This document shows, in pieces, positions 12,090 through 26,452 of a stretch of DNA of 64,000 nt (position 1 is its first letter; every line of letters starts with the position of its first letter). This DNA is from Sinohyriopsis cumingii (Eukaryota; Mollusca; Bivalvia; Unionida; Unionidae), in NCBI GenBank assembly GCA_028554795.2, contig CM068831.1, positions 35,217,644 to 35,281,643 of the forward strand, read 5' to 3'. The notes under the pieces are model-generated. The model did not search any database, was not told the origin of the DNA, and saw only the letters and a program-made list of their open reading frames with translations. Position numbers and translations under genes: made by a program.

Positions 12090-14680
12090 CAATTGGACTC
12101 ATCTTATAAGCAAGTATATACGGTACTGTTTATTGGAGCCATAACAAGTTACCACATTACACGAAGGGATGTTCTAACAAAATGAGGTATTATAATGAAT
12201 CAGAACAAAATGAGTCCACTGAAGGAATTGATGATCTAATGGTCAAAATGAATTTCATAGGAATTCATAAAGTCCATTTTTGCTTCTGGTCTGTTTTAAT
12301 TACTGGTAAAAAATCCAACATACCAAATTAAGATGCTCACAAGATAAAAGTGCAGCATAAAAATCTCTGTCATAATTTTTGACTCTGACCTTAATTATCA
12401 TGAAAGAAGACAGTGAACTTTCCTCAGCCATTGTGAAGATATATCTAAATGCTAAGTTTGACTGAATTCATAATAATCTATTCACAATTATGCTATAATA
12501 CTCAGAATACAGATAACAACTTAGATCATATACGTCACATTAAAACTTGATATAAGTGACTTTGACATTAAACAGTACCAGTTCAACAGTATTTTATAAT
12601 GATAGGGTTTTGTATGTAAGCGAGTTCTGATATCTAGTTTATAACCCATAACAGTTATATATAAAGTACTTAAGTTGTAGGGATAATACAGGATCTAAAA
12701 TTTGTTCTTTAATAATCATTGTAAGTGATGTAAAGGATTGCTATCTTTGTTTCGTAGGTTAAACTGATAAACAATTTTTCATCAGTTTTACCCATCCATT
12801 TGGTAATATTAAACTCGTCAGATGAGCAAACCAGCAATAATAAGTATATTTTTTTAAGTTGTTGGTTGCAGAATGCAGCATATTCTGCTTTGAAGAATCA
12901 GTATAAAATGGAAGGTCTACAATAAAAGTAAACATATATCTAGTTCCTGAGAAAATGTGTCACATAGATATGTATATTTGGGTCACAAGTAGCAAACAGT
13001 GGCTGGACAAGTACATGAAGTACTACTAACAATGCTGTGTATATTTCACTGTGTGGGAACATGTTAAGCAAACAATTTAAACGTTACAGTGTGGAAGAAA
13101 AATAATTAGCATTTCTTGCATTTGTTTTAAATAATGGAATGAAACCAACTAATACTTACATGTGATTTCTTTTCCCTTTTGTTTGTTTAAATGCAGTGTC
13201 TATCTCTCTCATTAAAATTACTATGATTAAACTTTGTCGAAGTTTTTAAAGCACCTAAATACTCTCACGATTCTTTCCTCGGAAATTTATCTTTCATTTC
13301 TCACAATACACATATGCAAATGTGTGTCAACTGGTGCATCTTTCAATATTAAATGGCATTGTGCACAACCTAAAAAGAGTATTCCAGATTGTGTGCTGTA
13401 GCTGAGTCAACCAGTATAATTTCCATGTGATGCAGCCGACATCCATTATTACATAATTATACTGCTGTGACTTTCTAACTGGGTCAATAAAACTTAATCT
13501 ATCCACTACAAACCACAATGGTGATAATCCATAACAAACATTAATCTGGTCCATGACATAAAGAGTGTGAAAGGAATAACCTCCACCGTGGGAATGTGTA
13601 TTGTCCATAATCCATGATGCACATAATGTATGGTCAGTAAACTAAAAAAGAAAACCACACATTCCTTACCAAAAACTAATTTCATATCCACTCGTCTGCT
13701 TCAGGTCTTCAATTTATCTGTTAAAAAAAAGTCAAATTTAAGCAATTCATGAAAGGAGTAAATTCCACATTATATATAATTCAGTATTATGTAATCTTTT
13801 GCAAGGCTGGGGAATCAGACAAGATACAGTACCTACCATGGAAACTGCTTTGGAATAGTGTTTTCCAATGGAATCAAATTGTACACTTGTGTCACAAATG
13901 TAAACAAGTTCAGTGTAATCTGACATGCGACTCAAATAAAACTACAAATTCTTTAAGACATCAAAAATATTTTTTCATTTAATAAAAAAAGATGCACATG
14001 TCCATAAAGATATTATGATACATAATGCAACATGCATGTATGGCAAAGCCAGTATGTTTCCAATGCATCTCTGTCAACTTTCATGGACACATGGTTGTAC
14101 CTGTATTGGCCATAAGCATGCTGGCTTTTTAAGTTCTAAGATAGCAATGTTCTGTGATTAAACATCGAGTCCACTATCTCACAATCTAAATTACCTTCTC
14201 CACATTTCCAACTTTTTTATTAAAGTTAAAAAATTTAATGACCTAATTTCCTCTTTAGCAGGCTAACATATAAACTGTCACTGTCCCTATGATATCTGTC
14301 AACAGATAGCAAGAGACTTGAAGAAAGTATAAAGTTTACATGAAGTGTTGAGCACCTCCAGCTAGAGGCGAAAATTTTTTAAAAATTCTTCCCTGCACAG
14401 TGTAACTGTTAGTAATCTTGAGAGTTAGTCTAATGCCAGCAGCTTCAAACTCCAGTAGTTGCGAGTTTATTCCCATGTAGTTAAAGCTTTCATCAAAGAA
14501 AATGAGTTCCTACACACAGAACAAGAAGAACAACAAATCCAGTTTCTCATCGACCTATGTGGCTACAGGTGAAAAACTGAGTTATATAGATTGTGGTTAA
14601 CTGTAAGCATGTGACATCATAAGGTATTTCCTCATAAACATTAATCCCCTGACATAAAGAAGCAAATTTTGTTTGCTTTT
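12090..14680. other. No gene seen
   Basis: AT-rich and non-repetitive to the eye. The frames at 13327-13935 have no recognisable domain. Confidence 0.55.
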
Positions 14681-14685
14681 TTTGT

Positions 14686-15050
14686 GGGGTTTAATGCCAT
14701 TTTTCAGCACATGATAGGCTACACATGACAGCCAGTATATTTCTGGTGGAGGAAGAAACTGTGAAGACCCAAGTAAGAACATCTGCCAACAGGAAACTAC
14801 TAGCAAGCTTTCTCACATACACACATTGTTTGAGCTGAGACCTGAAGTTGTGAAGGCAACATTGACATGTATGATTGATCAGACCCCTTTACCACCGGGG
14901 GACCAAAGAAGCACATTTGGTAAAGCTGACTATATAAACAAGTGCCAAGGACATACCACAGTAGCTGACCCATGTTGGTCTGATGATAGGATTCAAACCA
15001 CACCCTTACGGTCCCAAGTCCAGCATGCTAACCACTGAGCCTTTGTGGCC
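14686..15050 (-). mobile_element. SINE with family-A 3' half but a different tRNA-like head
   Basis: The 3' part on minus (CTGGCTGTCATGTG, then GCTGAAAAATGGCATTAAA) matches family A. The head differs: box A GGCTCAGTGGTTAGCA and box B GGTTTGAATCC, followed by an extra segment of about 150 bp not found in family A. No clear flanking duplication was seen. This is a diverged, older copy. Confidence 0.7.
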
Positions 15051-15089
15051 CTCCTGTGAGGAGAAAGTTATTATCATCACCAAATCTTA

Positions 15090-16850
15090 CTGATTATGAC
15101 ACCTTTTAAAAAAAATAAGGCTTTATCACTTGAGAAGTAATATGCTTAAAGAGACAGATGGTGTAACAAACAAATGGCTCAAAATACAAACCTCAATCAA
15201 GCAAGCAAATGCAGTCAAATTGACCTTGTTATGGCTGAGTTATCTTGGTGTATTAGTGCATCCAATTACCAAGTTTTACATGTAGGTAAAACAGTGTCAA
15301 AGATATTGAGAGCATAAGGAACAGATAGTGCAAAACAAAAACATTGTCCAAGTATGTAAATTAGGTCCGACTGATCTAGTTTCAGTATGGTCAAGTTATT
15401 AATGTTGATGCAATCACATGTCAATTTTCATGTGGTTGTGAAATATAGCCCATGTCACTTAAGAGTGAAAATGAGTCACAAGGACATACTCATGGTATGA
15501 ACGAGTTTAGCCTAAATTACACCAATAGCTAATTTTTACAAGTGCTGATCAAATATTACACAAATATTACAGGTGTAACAAACAAGTAGCAGAAATTACA
15601 TGTCACTCATTTGCACATTGGGTGACCAAGTTTTTATTTTATATGACTAAGTTACTGTTACTGAGATACATTAGTGTACCAATTTTTCTGAGTGAATTTG
15701 AAAAAGTGTCCAAAAAAAATGTGGCCAGAATGAACAAATGACTGAAAATATAAATGACACTCCAGTGGGATAAGAAGTGACCTAGTCTGAATATGGACAT
15801 TTCTTGCAATGCATCCATTTTTTTCTCGAGTACAGCTGGAAAAGGTGTAACAAATGAATGGTTAAAAATACTCTTCACTAAATTACATAAATTAGAAAAT
15901 AGTGACCACGTTTTACTATGACTTAGTTTCTTTTGCATGTGTGTGTGTGTGTGTGATTTGGATTTTTAATGTAGCTTTAATTTTTCAGTCATATCACTAC
16001 GATGTCTGCTGTGTGATAGTTTATAGTGATGTCTAGCACTGGGGCATTATGCCGCAGACATGCAGCATGATGTCCCACCCAGTCACATTATCCTGACACC
16101 AGGCCGACCAGTCCTAACACTAACCTCTTAATGCTGAGCGCCAAGCGAGGCAGCTGTTAGTACATTATTTGTAAGTCATTGGTATGACTCGACTGGGGAT
16201 CGTACCCACAACCTCCCGCAGCCGAGGCGGACGTTCTATCCACTAGGCCACCGGATCGGTTTTTAGTGAGATGCACCTACAAACCAACAATTGTGAATGC
16301 TGGTAAACTGGTTGAAAATAATGATGGCTTAATGAACCAAAGGCTGAAAATTTCAAAGCAATTAATGAGCAATAATTAAGTCTCTGTGACATACATGTAA
16401 CATAGATGACTTAATCCTGTTGAGATGCATTCACATAACAATTTTCATTAGCCTATATTAATTGGGTTAAGATGAATTAAAGATGTAACAAACAAATAGC
16501 TGAAAATAGAAACCTTGCTTACACATGCCAATTAAGTCAAGCTGACCTACTCTGGTATTGCTGAATCAATCCTGCTGCATCAAGTGGTATCCACATATCA
16601 ATTCCCATGAGTAGGTGAAAAAAGAACACAATATGTTGAAAGCAAAAAACAAATGGCTGAAAATACCAAAGTAAATCATGAATACTGAGGTAATAGTGGC
16701 CTAGTATTGATATGGCCACGTTACCCCTCCTGAGATGCTGAACCACAAACAAATTTGCTCTCGTGTAGGTGAAATTATTTCCAAGATCTTTGTTGATGAT
16801 AACATCTGATCAAGCCACAGTAATAGATGTCATTCATTTTCAAAATTTTA
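15090..16850. repeat. Degenerate tandem array, period about 157 bp
   Basis: The motif AACAAACAAATGGCTGAAAAT recurs in variant form near 15156, 15575, 15733, 15850, 16332, 16486 and 16645. GACCTAGT-TG-TATGG and GAGATGCAT motifs lie between. Once the family-B SINE at 15938-16262 is removed, the spacing stays near 155-160 bp. Confidence 0.7.
15938..16262 (-). mobile_element. tRNA-derived SINE, family B
   Basis: On the minus strand the head has box A GTGGCCTAGTGGATAGAAC and box B GGGTACGATCC. The body runs through TCATACCAATGAC and CATGCTGCATGTCTGC, and the element ends in an (AC)n tail, seen as GTGTGTG on plus. It has landed inside the degenerate array with a period of about 157 bp. No clear duplication was found. 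Confidence 0.85.
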
Positions 16851-17259
16851 CAGCTGTCTTACGTGAATAAACAGGACACAAGACCACAAAGAAGTAACCT
16901 TCTATCAAAACACTTATTTGAATTTATCATGGATTGTTAGGACACGTATGTCACAATGCATAGGGTAACTGGATTATTGAAAAACTGCGCTCCAGGTGAT
17001 TGACACACTACACAATATGGGGTAATCTGACACACTACATTAATTTAGTACACAGAGAGGTTAATATTGAGAATGACCTGTTTGGGTCTTCAGACAATTG
17101 TCAGATTAATACACAAGTACCACCACCCCATGTGCAATGTAGATTGAATAAAGTATATTACAGGGACATTAAAGAATCAAACATTTTACTGGAACTGTTG
17201 ATGAACCTATATACCAGAAATCTGGTAGGAAAATGGATGAAAATATTTTAGCTTTTTGA

Positions 17260-17870
17260 TTTCATTCATATTCTGAGCAAATTACGGGGTAATTGATCGA
17301 GCTGGATGAAAAGTGGATAAGAAATACGGCTTCCAAGTCCTGTCAGTCTGATACAAGAACTCCTCGTTAATATGCATGTATTTCACTCTTATTCATACTC
17401 ATCCAAGAGCTTGACATACATATGTATCAAGATGGATCAAAACGGGATCGGAGACAAGGCCTATTTAGTCATAACAAGCTCAGCCAATCAGATGTAACAT
17501 AACCTCATTAATATACAACATATTATCATTCATCATCAAACTAATCTGAGATCTTGATGACATAAATATACAATTCAAGATTCAATCAAAATTACATCAG
17601 AAATATGGCATCTATAGTGGTAACAAGGTCATCTAATTTGATGCAAGACCAACTCATTAATATTTGTGGATCTCAGTAACGATTGCATTTATCTAAGATT
17701 TTGAAGAGAACAGCCCAAGTTTTACTGAAATCAGACAAGAAATATAATCCCCAGAGTGGTAACATACACATGTTTACAGTCATGGTCAACAGATGCTACA
17801 GGCAGGGTCATACCACAAGCTCACTTGACTTTAAGACAGGTGAACTAAAAGTCATCGCACAGGTATATTT
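17260..17870. repeat. Degenerate tandem repeat, about 130-150 bp unit
   Basis: Recurring pieces are CTCATTAATAT, TCAAGAT, ATCAAAA, GGTAACAAGG and AGAAATA-GGC/ATC, with about four ragged units. This resembles common invertebrate satellite debris. No coding sequence was seen. Confidence 0.5.
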
Positions 17871-17874
17871 TTTC

Positions 17875-19430
17875 TATGGCTACATTTACTGCATTCTGTA
17901 TATTAAACACCTTCAGAATAACACAGAAACTGAAACTGACAGCTACAGCTAAATTTTTCATTATAAATTATATATTGGAAAGCCTACCCATATTTCCTCC
18001 CTTGTATATTTTGAACTGCACTTCTTGTTACCATGATCTCCTCAAACAACATGAAAATCAGTCAGCTAAGCTCATCCTTTGTATTGGAAGGGTCAAATAT
18101 ACTGTAATGTATATCCTGGAAAGAGAAGAAAAAAAACATAGCATGATAATTTGCTCAATACAGTGGACCATTCAGTAAAAGTATCACACTCAAAGGTAAG
18201 TTCAGATAGTTGAGGGAAGAAGAAAGAAAAGGCAGGTAGAGTCAGGAACAGTAAGTATATAGTCAATATAAGTTATCTACAGCCTGAATGTCCAGCCAAA
18301 GAATTGCAGGATTTTGCTCCAACCCTACTGAAAACTACTAAAATGCTTGAAGATAATGTCTAATTAAATGAGTCTGCCTGAGAGCATGAGTGTATAACAG
18401 AATGCCTGTCTCTGCTTTGTTATTTCACTCACATGTATCAACAGTGTTCATGAATAGGTTACGGAACTATAAAACAAAGACTGAAAGCCTCAAAGCTACA
18501 GCTGATACTGGAACAGGCTTTGTTCAAACTGACCAATACATGTACATGTATCTCGATTTTCCACCAATTTGGGTTTAATAAAAATGATGTAAATCAGGAA
18601 ATATTTAAATATGGATAAGAAACATTTTTCTAAATATTCCCCAATAAGAACCACCTTGCACATAAAAGTCTTTATAGCCGACTAAACCATCATACACTGT
18701 TTCACCTATGAACTAAAACAGTTTTTGAACTGTACTAATCAGAGATGATATATCTAATGTCAAGTGTTTACAAATTATGAAAAAGATCATACACTTTTAA
18801 AACATTTGACTGCCACAACAGTGAAATGTTCAAACCCAGAACAAAGCCTTTAGCATTCAAACTATTACCATATGTCTCTAAGGGTTCACAAGAACTTCAA
18901 CCTCAGTGATGTAATTCTGTATCAATATACTAGTACAAACTGGTACACTACAGTGCTACAAACTGTATTAGTACAAGTCTTCCATGTGAGTATATTAACC
19001 CTATTAGTTAAATATTCTCAGCATGTTTTTTAATGCTTTCTAATTTCATGGACTTTGTTTTTTGTAATCATATCATTATATATGTTTTTATCTTATATGT
19101 GTTGTCTAATGTTGAGCTTCTAAAGAGTAGGCGCTATACAAAGTCCTCATTGGCATTATTATTATTATTATTAGTTTCACTGAATGTGGAACTATTTTTG
19201 ATTACTCCAAAAAATTCTTGATAGCATGCAAGGACAATGTAGCAAGTCAAACACATGGGGTCATAATGTCAGACAGTAAATAACTTTTGAAAAAGTCTGA
19301 ACCTGATCTTGCACTCGACGAAAGTCTACATATTGAATGGGACTGGCACTCTGTTAGCCATACAAAATTTCCAGGAATCCAAAATGAGACCATTTCTTCA
19401 TGTTAACTGCTGAGTAATGAAACCAGTCTG
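17875..19430. other. No gene seen apart from a retroelement-like tail
   Basis: The short plus frames (17683-18178) have no recognised domain. Confidence 0.5.
19115..19173 (+). repeat. Possible LINE-like 3' end with (ATT)n tail
   Basis: GAGTAGGCGCTATACAAAGT leads into (ATT)6, a common metazoan retroelement tail pattern. A similar GTACTGTACTAAGTCC with (ATT) occurs near 57275-57305. The parent element was not found. Confidence 0.35.
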
Positions 19431-19654
19431 ATATTTTAAAAGAGTAATAAGTATTTCAAGATGGCCATCATATCAACCATACTGGATAAGCACCATATTT
19501 ATTAAAGTTTATTAAAGACCAACTATTTGTAGATGTCATGAGAAGTTTTTGATGATGTTATTATAAGCATCCATTCAGGAAGAGCAGTGATAAAATTTTC
19601 ATTGTGTCAACACTGGATGTCAGATTTGCATCACTTTTATTTAGAATCAAACAG

Positions 19655-19960
19655 TGTTATGATTCCATGCTCTTAAACTAAGTAACAGAAAAATCAAAGC
19701 CAAAATGCTTCATAAAAATTCAACACATATTTGAAAAGGAACATGCAGTATTGTGAATTAAATCCCAAATATTTCTGAAAGTTCAATCAAGTCAAAAGGT
19801 AGAGAGTATTCAGAGTTAATTCCAAAATTGAATGTGATTATGTACCAATAGTCTTGAATCAGCTGATGTGCCAACAGTCTTGATTTATCACAATATGACC
19901 CAAAATATCTTGGAATAAATTCACAACAAAATTAAGTTCAGTCAATGAGTACTTTGTAAA
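19655..19960 (+). repeat. Dispersed repeat D (plus)
   Basis: TGTTATGATTCCATGCTC, then GTAACAGAAAAATC and GTGAATTAAATCCC. It matches the copy at 5495-5838 along most of its length when reversed. Confidence 0.55.
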
Positions 19961-20589
19961 TCCGATTTAAATTAATGACTCCTCTTAAATAATATAACAG
20001 TAAACGATTCCAGACTGACATCAAAAGCAGGAATGAATAATGTTATGTATATATGATTTAATTTATTTAATTAAATTTAATTGTTTGTTTGTTAGTTTTT
20101 TTATAAAAATTAATTTCATTAAACACTACTGTATTATTGTAACTTTACTGAATGGAATAGTGTTCAGTTCTGGCTGTTTTTATGTTTTTTTAAGTAAACA
20201 ACTACTAATAGAAACTTTGTATCTAATGCTGACCTAGTTCCTGACCTCGATTCAGAACCAGTAAGAATTGTAGTAAACAACATTTTTAAAAAATTCTTTC
20301 TCAGAATAAGATTCATATAGTGGAATCAAGGCTATACATGGAGTATGTAATATGTGATTATTGTTACAAACGAGTAGTTTTCCCAGAAGGATGAACTCTT
20401 GACCTCCATCCATCTGTTTCGCAATTTGTAGATAGATTTATTACTAATGTTTTGAGAAAGAATTGTCATTCTTGCCTTAGCACTAGAAAAGTTAAAGTGT
20501 TTTATGTTCTGACCAGTTTTGGGCTAATTATTTTATTTTCTTCAAATTATTTGGATTTCAAGATTGTTTTCCCTGGAAATCTTAGTGCT

Positions 20590-20957
20590 CGAAATTAATT
20601 CTTGGACAAAGACATTTATTGAAATTTACACAGAATTCAAAAACAGGAATATTGTTTTCTATGATTCAACTGAGAACTGTTGACACATCAGTACAACAAT
20701 GACCACATCATATGTCATCGCCTTCCATTTTGGATTGCATTGGGGTTCAAACTCAGTTTCATTAGGACCTTTAATTACTAGGACTTTTATTTTTGTTATT
20801 CTTGGATTATTTTGGATTTGATTCTTAAACATTAAGTTCTTTTTCTCATTTTTACCTTGTTTTTCCAGGGAAATAAAGTATTTGTTAAATTTTACAAAGC
20901 TTGTTGTCTTCACTTTTTCTTGTTACTTTTGTAAGAGCCTAAACATGTAACAATAAT
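20590..20957 (-). repeat. Dispersed repeat E (minus)
   Basis: On minus it starts TGTTACATGTTTAGGCTCTT, then AACAAGCTTTGTAAAATTTA and CCAAGAATAACAAAAATAAA. Copies lie at 42818-43190 and 62485-62830. The first 100 bp resemble family D, so D and E are probably related. Confidence 0.55.
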
Positions 20958-21469
20958 CTTGTTGATCTAAACCTTGATTACACCTCCACCTGACCAATGT
21001 CACAATTACCTTTCCTGACAAAACTAAATCATCTTAATAGAAAATTATCCCAAATTCTAAACAAATTCTTTTCCAGAACCTTCTAAGGTCATAATCAAGG
21101 CTAAGTCTTTAACTAAACCCCAAGTAAACATCTAATTATAACAAGTCAAAAAGCAGGTACCACCAAAACTCTATCCTCAATCATGGACAAAGGTCAAACA
21201 CACAAAATAAATATACGTAACAACAGACACCATAAGTGTTTTGGTAAAGCACCATGTAGATATAACCATCCATCCATGAGGAGAAGCAATAACCCGATTC
21301 ACCAATGTAGCCATGTTGGATGTCAGTATGCCTGTATATAGTATTTTACATCACTTCAGCACATGAGTGGCATGACATTTTCAAATTCACCCTTTTGGAT
21401 GAATGATCAAGTCAATAATGTGTTTCTAACTTTCATGATGTGATTGACACAATACTTCCTCATTTCTGT

Positions 21470-22780
21470 AATTTTGTTCTAAATGAGAAATACTACTCTC
21501 CAAAAGTGGGTTTGATGTTCCGGAGTTTGGTTGTTGAGTTTTCATTCCACATACACCTAACCCTAAAAATCTCACGCACACATCAGAGTCCAAAACATAC
21601 ACCACACTATAAGCCAGTGTGCGAGTTCCTAAGTGACCTCTGAGAAATGAAGAAGAAGGTGTCATCCCCGCTAGACATTGAGAAGACCACAGAAGGGTGA
21701 GTGGGAAATAGCACTGCTATTCAATAGATTAAAACTCATTTTTTAATCATGTTGGGAATAATCATCAATAAACAGCCTTTCTAATGGGACTGTTTGGTTT
21801 CCGTATAAATTTCATTTTTTCCCCAAGAGGTTTCAATACATCATGCACATGTGAGCTTCATAGTGTACATGTACCTCCTAAACACTATTAAATCACTACT
21901 TTTTGCACAACAAAGAAAGATTCATTTTCTTTGAAAAAGTAGAGGCATTATTTTATATGAAAATGCCATCAACGCTGAAACTCAATTTTTTAAAATTGTT
22001 TTCTTAGTGAAATAATGAGGCCATGATTTCAGAAGAAAAAATAGCAAGCCTTCTGCTCATCTTTAAGAAAATCTCTGGGCACTAATTTTGGAATGTTAAT
22101 TTCACTACAAAGTTTGGAACTTGCTTCTCCATAAGGAACAGTATCTATCAAAGAAAGCTTTGAATTCAGCAGGTAATCAGTTCACTTGGCTGCCTTGCTA
22201 TCTTTAATTACATTTGTGAGTGACTGGGATAATTCAGATATTTTAATTGTTGCTTACACAATAATATTTATAAGTGTTCAAATGATCAATTGAAATGAAC
22301 TGACCTGGCACATGAATTAATGGTCAATACTTCAGGCATCTTCTGTGGAATAAGTGGGATCCAACCCTGCCTCAATGTTATAAACGGGTTCATGAATTAT
22401 CTGAGAATAAGCCAACGAGGGGTGGGTGGGTGTATTTTGCCTAGTTTGATAAACATGATGACTAATACAAGATTTGAAGTCAATATATGGAATCTTCCAT
22501 TTTGAAATAGGTGAATGCAAGGCAAATTTGGTTATTATCTACCTTTTCATTACCCTTTGTACTAATGTTCAAAATAATTTCTCCAGATTGTGTGAAAACA
22601 TGTTTTTGTAATATCAGGGATATTAATTGGCTGTCATATTTGAGATTTACAGGAGCAAGTTTTTCAATATTGAAAGAGAGTCTGAAAATATGATGGTAAT
22701 TGCTTTGTGAAAGGTTTCAATGCAGTTCAAAGCTTTTAGTATGGCTGTAATTTCTTAGTAACAATATGGGACTTTATCTG
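21470..22780. repeat. Dispersed repeat G, copy 2
   Basis: Shares the two blocks listed for 1481-2395 in the same order, but with about 900 bp between them. No coding sequence was recognised in the stretch. Confidence 0.5.
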
Positions 22781-22829
22781 GTACCTGAATTAAGATAATG
22801 CCACTGGTTAGATTGTCATGATACTCATG

Positions 22830-23165
22830 ATGTTTGCTGTAGTTGCCATATTGGATGTAAGATTGGTACCAATTTCATTTAGGGTCAACTAGATTTCACA
22901 AGAAAACTTCTGGTGAAAACCCTATATTAATATGGCTTCATGTCCAGGTTATGCAGAGATAACAAAATCTTCAAGATGGCTACCATGGTGGCTATGCTGA
23001 ATGTTCTTAGATCAGCACCATTTTAAATAAGGATAAAGTAAACATCATAAGTGAAAGCCCGGCATTGATATGACCATCTATCTATTCAGGAAGAAAAGCA
23101 ATAACAAGATTTTCAAGATGGCTGCATGATTGCTATAACAGATGTCCATGTAACAGCACTGAAAG
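22830..23165. repeat. 'CAAGATGGC' degenerate repeat
   Basis: Units carry TTTTCAAGATGGCTGC, a 'GCTATGCTGAATGT' segment and ATTCAGGAAGA. Related single units lie at 19440-19650 and 21240-21340. Confidence 0.55.
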
Positions 23166-23169
23166 AAAA

Positions 23170-24410
23170 AATTAATGTCAGACCAAGACCTTGGGATGAA
23201 TATCATGGAAAAAACAAATTTTTCAGCTAATAAACAGATGGACAATGCACAACAGGACATCTTATAAACTCTTTGGTTCTACAACCAGTAGAGCTAAAAA
23301 TGAGGGTAGCAGTATATGGAATGTGTAGTACACACACTCTTCGTACATGTACAGCATAAGATAAATTAGTAAACTTTGATAAATTTTAGAGTCTACATCA
23401 GTACATGCAAATCAAGTAATAATGTACATGGAGATCAAACAGATATATACTCAATTCAAAGATAATTCATGCTCTATTGTATTGGAAGCCATGATAATTA
23501 ATAATCCTGTGTACTGCATACTGGCTACTTCTTCATTAAACATTTTAGATCCTTCAAAAGTGGTCTTATGTAAGGCACCAGCTGCAAGAAAGACATGTAA
23601 CAGGTGTGTGCATCCTAAGGGAAGTATTACATCACATTATTTATAAGCAGCTCAAATGTCCTTGGAAAGACTTGTTCTGACCACAGAATACACATTGTAT
23701 ATTAGTAACCTTGACCTGGTTGCCATCAGACCTGTCTAAATGCAGATAAATTTATGGTCAGGATACATGAATGTCACAAATGTGTTCTTTCTCCCTCAAC
23801 ATCAAGGAAGATTCTTGAGGAGAAACATTATTTGAATACATTTTTTTTAAAAAGGTACATGATAAATATATGTACAAAAATGGCATGCAATAGTTACACA
23901 AAATCAACTAACATTTTCTTCAAAACAACATCAAGAACAATGAAATTTAAGCCAAGTTATTAAGGTTTGTGTTGAAACTGCTGATTGATTCAGGATGAAG
24001 TCAATTAAAGTATATTTTGAATAAATTACAGGCGAATTCAGACCAAAAACCAGGCTGATTCGGACCATGTGAAGCATTATAAAGTTTTAACTTGGACTTG
24101 GATGTGACATTAATAATTGTTTCAAATGATACTTCTCATTATTTCCCATATATGTTCAGCATTTCAAACCTGCATTTAACAAAACAAAACCTAAATTTCA
24201 TGAAAGGAAATGATCTTTTTTATATATAAATCAATTAAATAATTTAAGAATATTTACCTTGTACTGCCAATTTAATAGTGAAATATTTTCAAAGCAAGTC
24301 ATTAATGTCTGTGCAAAATTGAAATAGTCTACTCAAACGTTTGAGAAATAATATAATAATAATGAATAAAAAATTTAAAACAGCATCCATTTAATAAACT
24401 TTTGTTCATA
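23170..24410. other. No gene seen
   Basis: AT-rich sequence. A small frame (23422-23646) with CKAPAARKTCNRC was considered but has no support. Confidence 0.5.
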
Positions 24411-24411
24411 T

Positions 24412-24426
24412 GTGTGTTTGTGTGTA

Positions 24427-24503
<77 letters not shown>

Positions 24504-24980
24504 GGGTACCACAAACAACTTTGTACCATGGTTTTTTCTTAACATACCATGATATGTACTGCAGTATACCACATTTATATTAGGGACTAACAATTTAATA
24601 TTCTAGGGCTGGGGCCTGACACATTTTTTTACATTTATATTCGTCCACAGCAGAAAAAAATATTAGACTCTGACTTAATGCAAACTAACACTATATAATA
24701 TCCATTATATTATCTAAAGAAAAAGAAATAAAATATTTCTACCCTAAAGAAAATAGCAGACCCATCACCATCAAAAATTAGATTGTCAGTATCTTAACGT
24801 TGATGAATTTGCCAAATGTCATAATTAATTGTTGTATTAATTGTAAATAAAAACTGAATAAAGTGAGATGACTGAGCCTGACATCCTGTGAGAGACATAG
24901 CACTGATATTAGTGAGCTAATTCACAAAAATAGAAAGTCTTAATGCTGAAGCCAGCAATTTCCTGTTTTCACTATCGACA
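24412..24980 (+). repeat. Dispersed repeat I, copy 1, with microsatellite at its edge
   Basis: A (TG)(TA)(GA) microsatellite (24412-24500) is followed by CTTTGTACCATGG, GGCTGGGGCCTGACAC and GACATAGCACTGATATTAG. The same order recurs at 25253-25930, and a fragment lies near 28270-28360. Confidence 0.6.
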
Positions 24981-25252
24981 TAACAGGCAGGGTAACTCAA
25001 GAGTTCAATGCAAACACACATAATTTAGAAAGTATGAAAAATTCAAACAAAAGACAAATGCTTTCCTAAAAATCTTGGGATAAATTGTCAGTCTTACAGA
25101 GAAACGAAAATATGCTGTTGATAATAAAATTACTTGGGAATATCCATACATTCCATGCTGACAGAAAATACCAAAGTAGAAGTACCATAGGAAATAAATA
25201 ACATGCCATACCAGTAATATCATGCATATACACATATATACACATACATAGA

Positions 25253-25930
<678 letters not shown>

Positions 25931-25934
25931 TCAA

Positions 25935-26440
25935 TAAGTGCATCTTGAAATTAGGTCCCTGTCATGCTCTCCACCAACAAAGATAATAAAAGTATAAATC
26001 CTTCAGTAAGCAATTCCCAACAATGGCTTCTAGTGTACCAGGTTCAAGCAGAAAAAGCATTACTGGTCTGTTTGTTCAAATTTCCATGACAGCAGTCTCT
26101 AATATGAAATATGTAATAAATAATTTCTGAAAGATTATTTTGCTCGTGAATATTAAAAGGCAAATTTTATGTTGTAGAAAGTTCACTATGGTAAGAAGTT
26201 TACATATTATAGAATACATAAAAAGTAATTTTAAGGTCTGAAAACTAAAAAAAGAAAATATTTTTAAGTGCAAAAGAGCAGGACTACTCATTTAATTGGA
26301 CAATGTATAAGTGCCCAAGCAAACACTGTCATTGCAGGTAATTTAATTAAGACTAAAAGACATTTATTGACTTACTGTACATTTATTGAATTACTGGGAC
26401 TGAACATTTTGTCACTTTTATGCATAATAATTACAGTATT
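25935..26440. other. Possible transposase start only
   Basis: At about 26023, ATG opens MASSVPGSSRKSITGLF, of the style of hAT N-termini, but the frame closes soon after. Speculative. Confidence 0.2.
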
Positions 26441-26452
26441 TATCTGGGGCCC

